Assembly: GCA_023230755.1 (NCBI GenBank)
Contig: JALNWS010000082.1
Span: 1 to 16,890 of the forward strand
Length of the DNA stretch: 16,890 nt
Direction: 5' to 3'
Source of the DNA: Azoarcus sp.
Lineage (GTDB): Bacteria; Pseudomonadota; Gammaproteobacteria; Burkholderiales; Rhodocyclaceae
Both the position numbers and the translations under genes were made by a program. This document shows positions 14,498 to 16,890 of this stretch, piece after piece (the stretch's first letter is position 1; each line of letters opens with the position of its first letter). The notes beneath the pieces are model-generated. The model had not been told where the DNA came from. It worked only from the letters and a program-made list of their open reading frames with translations, and did no database searches.

Positions 14498-14743
14498 ATG
14501 AACCACACTGACGACACGATTGAAATGCTGTGGCCGGACCTGGATGCAAAACATCACGTCTACATCTACGAGCAGGCGCGCACCGAGGCAGAATTGCTCC
14601 GCCGCAAAGCGATCAACGACTTTATGAGCCGTCTGTTCGCTGCGCTCGCCGCAGGCCCGGGACAACTGGTGCGTATCCTGCGCAACATTGCGACGCGCGC
14701 CGGCACAGTGGACACCAGACCCACGACAGATTGCAGGTGCTGA
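14498..14743 (+). CDS. Unknown 81-aa protein divergent from the LysR gene
   Basis: A small soluble protein, 81 aa, starting MNHTDDTIEMLWPDLDAKHH. The middle (YEQARTEAELLRRKAINDFM, then SRLFAALAAGPGQLVRILRN) should form amphipathic helices; the end is polar and closes with DCRC. The middle is loosely like the N-terminal helix of small DUF1127-type proteins, but I would not assign that family. A perfect AAGGAGGT (14483-14490) stands seven bases before ATG 14498 and excludes the GTG at 14489, which overlaps it. Strong translation signals plus a LysR operator upstream argue that it is a real, regulated gene. No function can be given. Confidence 0.65.
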   Translation: MNHTDDTIEMLWPDLDAKHHVYIYEQARTEAELLRRKAINDFMSRLFAALAAGPGQLVRILRNIATRAGTVDTRPTTDCRC

Positions 14744-14795
14744 ACCCCGGCACCTGCTCTCCGCGCCGCGACATTGCGATGCAAGGCCATGCGCC

Positions 14796-14829
14796 CCTGA
14801 AGGCAGCACAGCCATACGCGACCTTCAGG
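14796..14829. terminator. Inverted repeat between convergent 81-aa gene and gdx
   Basis: CCTGAAGG (14796-14803) and CCTTCAGG (14822-14829) are exact inverted arms with an 18-nt loop, and the second arm includes the gdx stop codon. No T run follows. This is the weakest of the four hairpins placed at convergent gene ends. Confidence 0.35.
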
Positions 14830-15145
14830 CCGGCGTGGCCAGCTTCAAGCCGATGACTCCGGCGATGATCAGCGCCAGGCTAAGCAGCCTCCCGGCATTG
14901 GCAGACTCGCCAAACAGGACGATACCGAAGAGCGCCGTCCCCACCGCACCGATGCCCACCCAGACAGCGTAAGCCGTACCGATGGGCAAGGTCTTCATCG
15001 CAACGCCAAGCATCCCCAGGCTGAGGGTCATGGCGACCAGCGTCCCCACTGTCGGCCACAAGCGCGTGAAACCCTCGGTGTACCTGAGGCCAATCGCCCA
15101 GCCAATCTCGAGCACTCCCGCCAGAATCAGAATCAACCACGTCAT
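14825..15145 (-). CDS. gdx: Guanidinium exporter Gdx (SugE), SMR family
   Basis: A 106-aa small multidrug resistance protein of four helices. It begins MTWLILILAGVLEIGWAIGL, with the membrane-embedded proton/substrate Glu13 followed by Trp16. PIGTAYAVWVGIGAVGTAL (54-72) and FGIVLFGES (73-81) are the SugE/Gdx signature rather than the EmrE one. These proteins act as antiparallel homodimers that exchange guanidinium for protons. The guanidine-II riboswitch directly upstream confirms the physiological role. The start is ATG 15145, with AGG about nine bases before it. The longer frame starting at 15277 would translate the riboswitch and is not credible. Confidence 0.95.
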   Translation of the reverse strand: MTWLILILAGVLEIGWAIGLRYTEGFTRLWPTVGTLVAMTLSLGMLGVAMKTLPIGTAYAVWVGIGAVGTALFGIVLFGESANAGRLLSLALIIAGVIGLKLATPA

Positions 15146-15160
15146 CACGAAAACCTGCCA

Positions 15161-15214
15161 TGTATCGGGGTCGTCCCCATCACACGAAAAGGAAATGAGG
15201 TCGTCCACATTTCC
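15161..15214 (-). promoter_or_regulatory. Guanidine-II (mini-ykkC) riboswitch upstream of gdx
   Basis: On the minus strand two hairpins with ACGA loops stand in tandem. The first (15214-15191) has GGAAATG paired to CATTTCC, a T-T mismatch, then GG-ACGA-CC. The second (15184-15161) has GGGG-ACGA-CCCC, extended by TGT/ACA outside. Six bases separate them, and the gdx ATG is 15 bases downstream, next to the ribosome site. Paired ACGR loops ahead of an SMR exporter define the mini-ykkC class, in which guanidinium bound by each loop brings the hairpins together and frees translation. Seen directly; ligand binding is family knowledge. Confidence 0.93.
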
Positions 15215-15260
15215 GCAGAAGCCTGACGCTTCGACTCGGGCGCCGAAGGAACGGCCCCCT

Positions 15261-15287
15261 GGAACAGATCGTTCCACCGCAATTATC
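15261..15287 (-). promoter_or_regulatory. Possible gdx promoter -10 with adjacent inverted repeat
   Basis: On the minus strand GATAAT (15287-15282) could be a -10 element, placing a transcript start near 15275, about 60 nt before the riboswitch. No good -35 is visible. The exact inverted repeat GGAAC-N5-GTTCC (15261-15275) sits at that start and could be an operator or the 3' hairpin of the upstream DUF523 gene. Confidence 0.3.
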
Positions 15288-15319
15288 TCACGCGACCCGC
15301 ACCCTGGACCGCAGACGTA

Positions 15320-15847
15320 CTAAGCTTCCGACGCCAACCCACCTCCGCACGCATTCTCGAGTCGCACGAGCATGCGCGCTGCATCCTCAAGCTGATGCTC
15401 GCTGAAAACGCGAACACCCGCCTGCTGCAGGCGTGCGGTCGTGACCCCGACACCCGACACCTTTGTGCCGGAGAAGCCCCCATCGTAGATCGCGCCGGAA
15501 CCACAGGACGGACTGCCCTCTTTCAGCACGGCGATGCGTATGCCCATCTCCCGCACCTGCAGCAAGGCGTGCTCCGCGCCACCGATAAATGCCTCCGTCA
15601 CGTCCCGGCCATTGATCGCAAGCACACGCGCCTCGCCGTCGAGCACGGCCCGGCCCCCTCCTCCGCGTGTAATCTCGGCGGGCGGGCGTGGCGTTGGCAG
15701 ACCACCGGCGACCTCCGGACATACCGGCACCACACGCCCCTCATCAAGCCAGCGCTTGAGCAGCGCGTGGTCGCAACGGTTGTCACCGCCGTTGTAGCGG
15801 ACCGCTTCGCCGAGCAGGCAGGCGCTCACGAGAATGAAATGCATCAT
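15320..15847 (-). CDS. DUF523 (YbbK-like) protein
   Basis: A 175-aa cytoplasmic protein of the DUF523 family, function unknown. The conserved blocks are all present: SACLLGEAVRYNGG (8-21), CPEVAGGLPTPRPPAEI (43-59), INGRDVTEAFIGGAE (78-92) and LKEGSPSCGSGAIYDGGFSG (108-127). The conserved cysteines (10, 43, 115) suggest a metal or redox site. Homologues start at the SACLLG strand, so I use the tandem ATGs at 15847/15844; the open frame runs back to 16150, but that part is antisense to the EthD gene and has no family match. The ribosome site is weak (GGCTGAAG). It is divergent from the EthD gene and upstream of gdx, which has its own leader. Confidence 0.9.
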   Translation of the reverse strand: MMHFILVSACLLGEAVRYNGGDNRCDHALLKRWLDEGRVVPVCPEVAGGLPTPRPPAEITRGGGGRAVLDGEARVLAINGRDVTEAFIGGAEHALLQVREMGIRIAVLKEGSPSCGSGAIYDGGFSGTKVSGVGVTTARLQQAGVRVFSEHQLEDAARMLVRLENACGGGLASEA

Positions 15848-15964
15848 CTTCAGCCAATATCCGCCGGGCGCGCTCACGGGCGATGTCCCCGCGCATGGAC
15901 GCAATGGCCTGAATCGTACACGATCAGTTCCCCGCCCCCGGCTCAACTGGACAGAGACAAGAAC

Positions 15965-16285
15965 ATGATCAAGGTAAGCGTGATGTATCCGAACACACCT
16001 GGCGCCCGTTTCGACCATGACTACTATCGCGACAAACACCTGCCGCTGGTGAAGTCCCTCATGGGCGAGGCGTGCAGGTTCTACACCATCGACAGGGGCC
16101 TGACCGGCGGCTCGCCCGACGAACCCGCGACCTACACCGGGATGTGCCACCTCTTCTGTGATTCAGTCGAATCCTTTCAGGCCGGATTTGGGCCACACGC
16201 GGAACGGATCATGGCCGACATCCCGAATTACACTGACCTGACGCCGCTCCTCCAGATCAGCGAGGTCGTGGTCGGCCAGCCTTGA
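15965..16285 (+). CDS. EthD-family dimeric alpha/beta-barrel protein
   Basis: A 106-aa protein of the EthD family, a ferredoxin-like barrel. It has the standard opening MIKVSVMYPN followed by FDHDYYRDKHLPLVKSLMG (16-34), where the HLPL motif is diagnostic, then SVESFQAGFGPHAERIMADIPNYTD (68-91) and a closing strand. EthD was named from an ethyl tert-butyl ether gene cluster where its role is unclear, and most members are stand-alone proteins of unknown function. The ATG has a modest purine-rich site upstream. The 117 bp to the divergent DUF523 gene must hold its promoter. No oxygenase is nearby, so no degradation role is implied. Confidence 0.88.
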   Translation: MIKVSVMYPNTPGARFDHDYYRDKHLPLVKSLMGEACRFYTIDRGLTGGSPDEPATYTGMCHLFCDSVESFQAGFGPHAERIMADIPNYTDLTPLLQISEVVVGQP

Positions 16286-16456
16286 TCCCGTGCAGCCAGT
16301 GACGGAGCGCGATCAGCCCCCCGCGGTGGAACTGTTGAAACCAGGCAGGCGACACAACCTCCATCACTGGCCGTGGTTTCCTGCCTTTCCTGCCATACCC
16401 TTCTGGCATCACCCGCACCGGCTTGCACGTCCGCCCGCGTTCATGGTTTCCTAATA

Positions 16457-16475
16457 GAGGGCGCTTGTCGCCCTT
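16457..16475 (+). other. Short hairpin in the leader of the symporter gene
   Basis: AGGGCG (16458-16463) and CGCCCT (16469-16474) pair exactly around CTTGT, with a flanking G-U pair. It lies 26 bases before the symporter ATG. It may be a leader structure, or the terminator of the EthD transcript; there is no T run. Confidence 0.3.
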
Positions 16476-16501
16476 AACGACCACGACAACGGAACTCGCG
16501 G

Positions 16502-16890
16502 ATGAACGTCCTTCATACGGCTGATTACGTGATCGTGGCGGTCTACCTCCTGGTAGTCGTCGCGGTTTGCGTGCGCGTCACGCGCAAAAACCCCGACGCA
16601 GATGAACTGTTTCTTGCGGGACGCACCCTGGGGGCAGGCGTCATCGGTCTTTCCCTGTTCGCATCGAATATTTCCTCGACAACGCTCATTGGCCTGCCAG
16701 GTGCCGCATGGGCAACCGGCATTTCCGTTGCGAATTACGAATGGATGGCGGCACTGGTCCTCGTCTTTACCGCGGTCTTTGTCGCGCCGGTACTGATCGG
16801 CCGCCGCATCACGACGGTGCCCGAGCTTCTCGAACTGCGCTTCGATGCACGCTTGCGCCGCTACCTTTCCGCCACCAGCCTGATCCTGAG
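16502..16890 (+). CDS. Sodium:solute symporter (SSS/SGLT family), 5' part only
   Basis: The first 129 residues of a membrane transporter, cut by the window edge. The opening helix is YVIVAVYLLVVVAVCVRVT. It is followed by DELFLAGRTLGAGVIGLSLF (the DYFLAGR motif of the family), ASNISSTTLIGLPGAAWATG (helix 2 with the Ser/Thr-rich sodium-site loop) and VAPVLIGRRITTVPELLELRF, matching the FVPxxYRxxxxTMPEYLEKRF region of SGLT-type symporters. It starts at ATG 16502, with GGAACTC close upstream. A sugar substrate is suggested by the vSGLT resemblance but cannot be fixed from this portion. Confidence 0.9.
   Translation, partial: MNVLHTADYVIVAVYLLVVVAVCVRVTRKNPDADELFLAGRTLGAGVIGLSLFASNISSTTLIGLPGAAWATGISVANYEWMAALVLVFTAVFVAPVLIGRRITTVPELLELRFDARLRRYLSATSLIL

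Noticed and set aside
15146..15277. N-terminal extension of the SMR protein to 15277
   Set aside because: It would translate the guanidine-II riboswitch; Gdx proteins begin at the first membrane helix, at 15145.
15848..16150. N-terminal extension of the DUF523 protein to 16150
   Set aside because: The added 101 residues are antisense to the EthD gene and match nothing; the DUF523 fold begins at the ATG near 15847.

Overview
The window is dense, GC-rich chromosomal DNA, best explained as a betaproteobacterium, probably of the Azoarcus/Thauera/Aromatoleum group (Rhodocyclales). This rests on base composition, gene density and family flavour (TrpS with a C-terminal tail, DOMON-like plus DUF1343 pair, YcaD-like MFS). 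The genus is inference. I found no rRNA, tRNA, CRISPR array, insertion sequence or phage gene, and no gene-free stretch over 300 bases. The longest gap is about 284 bp, at 3586-3869.

Layout. 1-153 is the 3' end of an unrecognised plus-strand gene that meets murB tail to tail over a hairpin. 184-3585 is a minus-strand block, read right to left: a small exported LEA-like repeat protein, trpS, a PACE-family efflux pump and murB. 3586-3869 is a regulatory gap with an FNR-like palindrome and a sigma70-like promoter. 3870-8330 is a plus-strand operon of three genes: a YcaD-like MFS transporter, a fused phosphatase/GT20 synthase that matches glucosylglycerol-phosphate synthase/phosphatase (GgpPS) rather than trehalose enzymes, and an MscS channel. 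Together they look like a compatible-solute module for making, moving and releasing glucosylglycerol. A perfect 13-bp inverted repeat separates it from a convergent MFS gene (8355-9536).

9676-12822 runs on the plus strand. A DOMON-like protein overlaps by 4 bp a DUF1343/NamZ-type exo-N-acetylmuramidase that has no signal peptide. Next come a non-canonical PRPP synthetase paralogue and a small ABM-fold protein with the Asn-Trp-His triad of IsdG-type haem-degrading enzymes. A second perfect 13-bp hairpin closes this block against a convergent thioredoxin (12869-13249).

13350-16890 is more mixed. A LysR regulator diverges from an 81-aa unknown protein across a 21-bp dyad that looks like its operator. 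A guanidinium exporter (gdx/sugE) sits behind a clear two-hairpin guanidine-II (mini-ykkC) riboswitch. A DUF523 protein diverges from an EthD-family protein. The window ends inside a sodium:solute symporter gene.

The strongest findings are the glucosylglycerol operon and the guanidine-II riboswitch. The least described are the cytoplasmic-looking DOMON/NamZ pair next to an atypical PRPP synthetase, and the LysR/81-aa divergent pair. All calls come from reading the sequence against remembered families; no database search was run.
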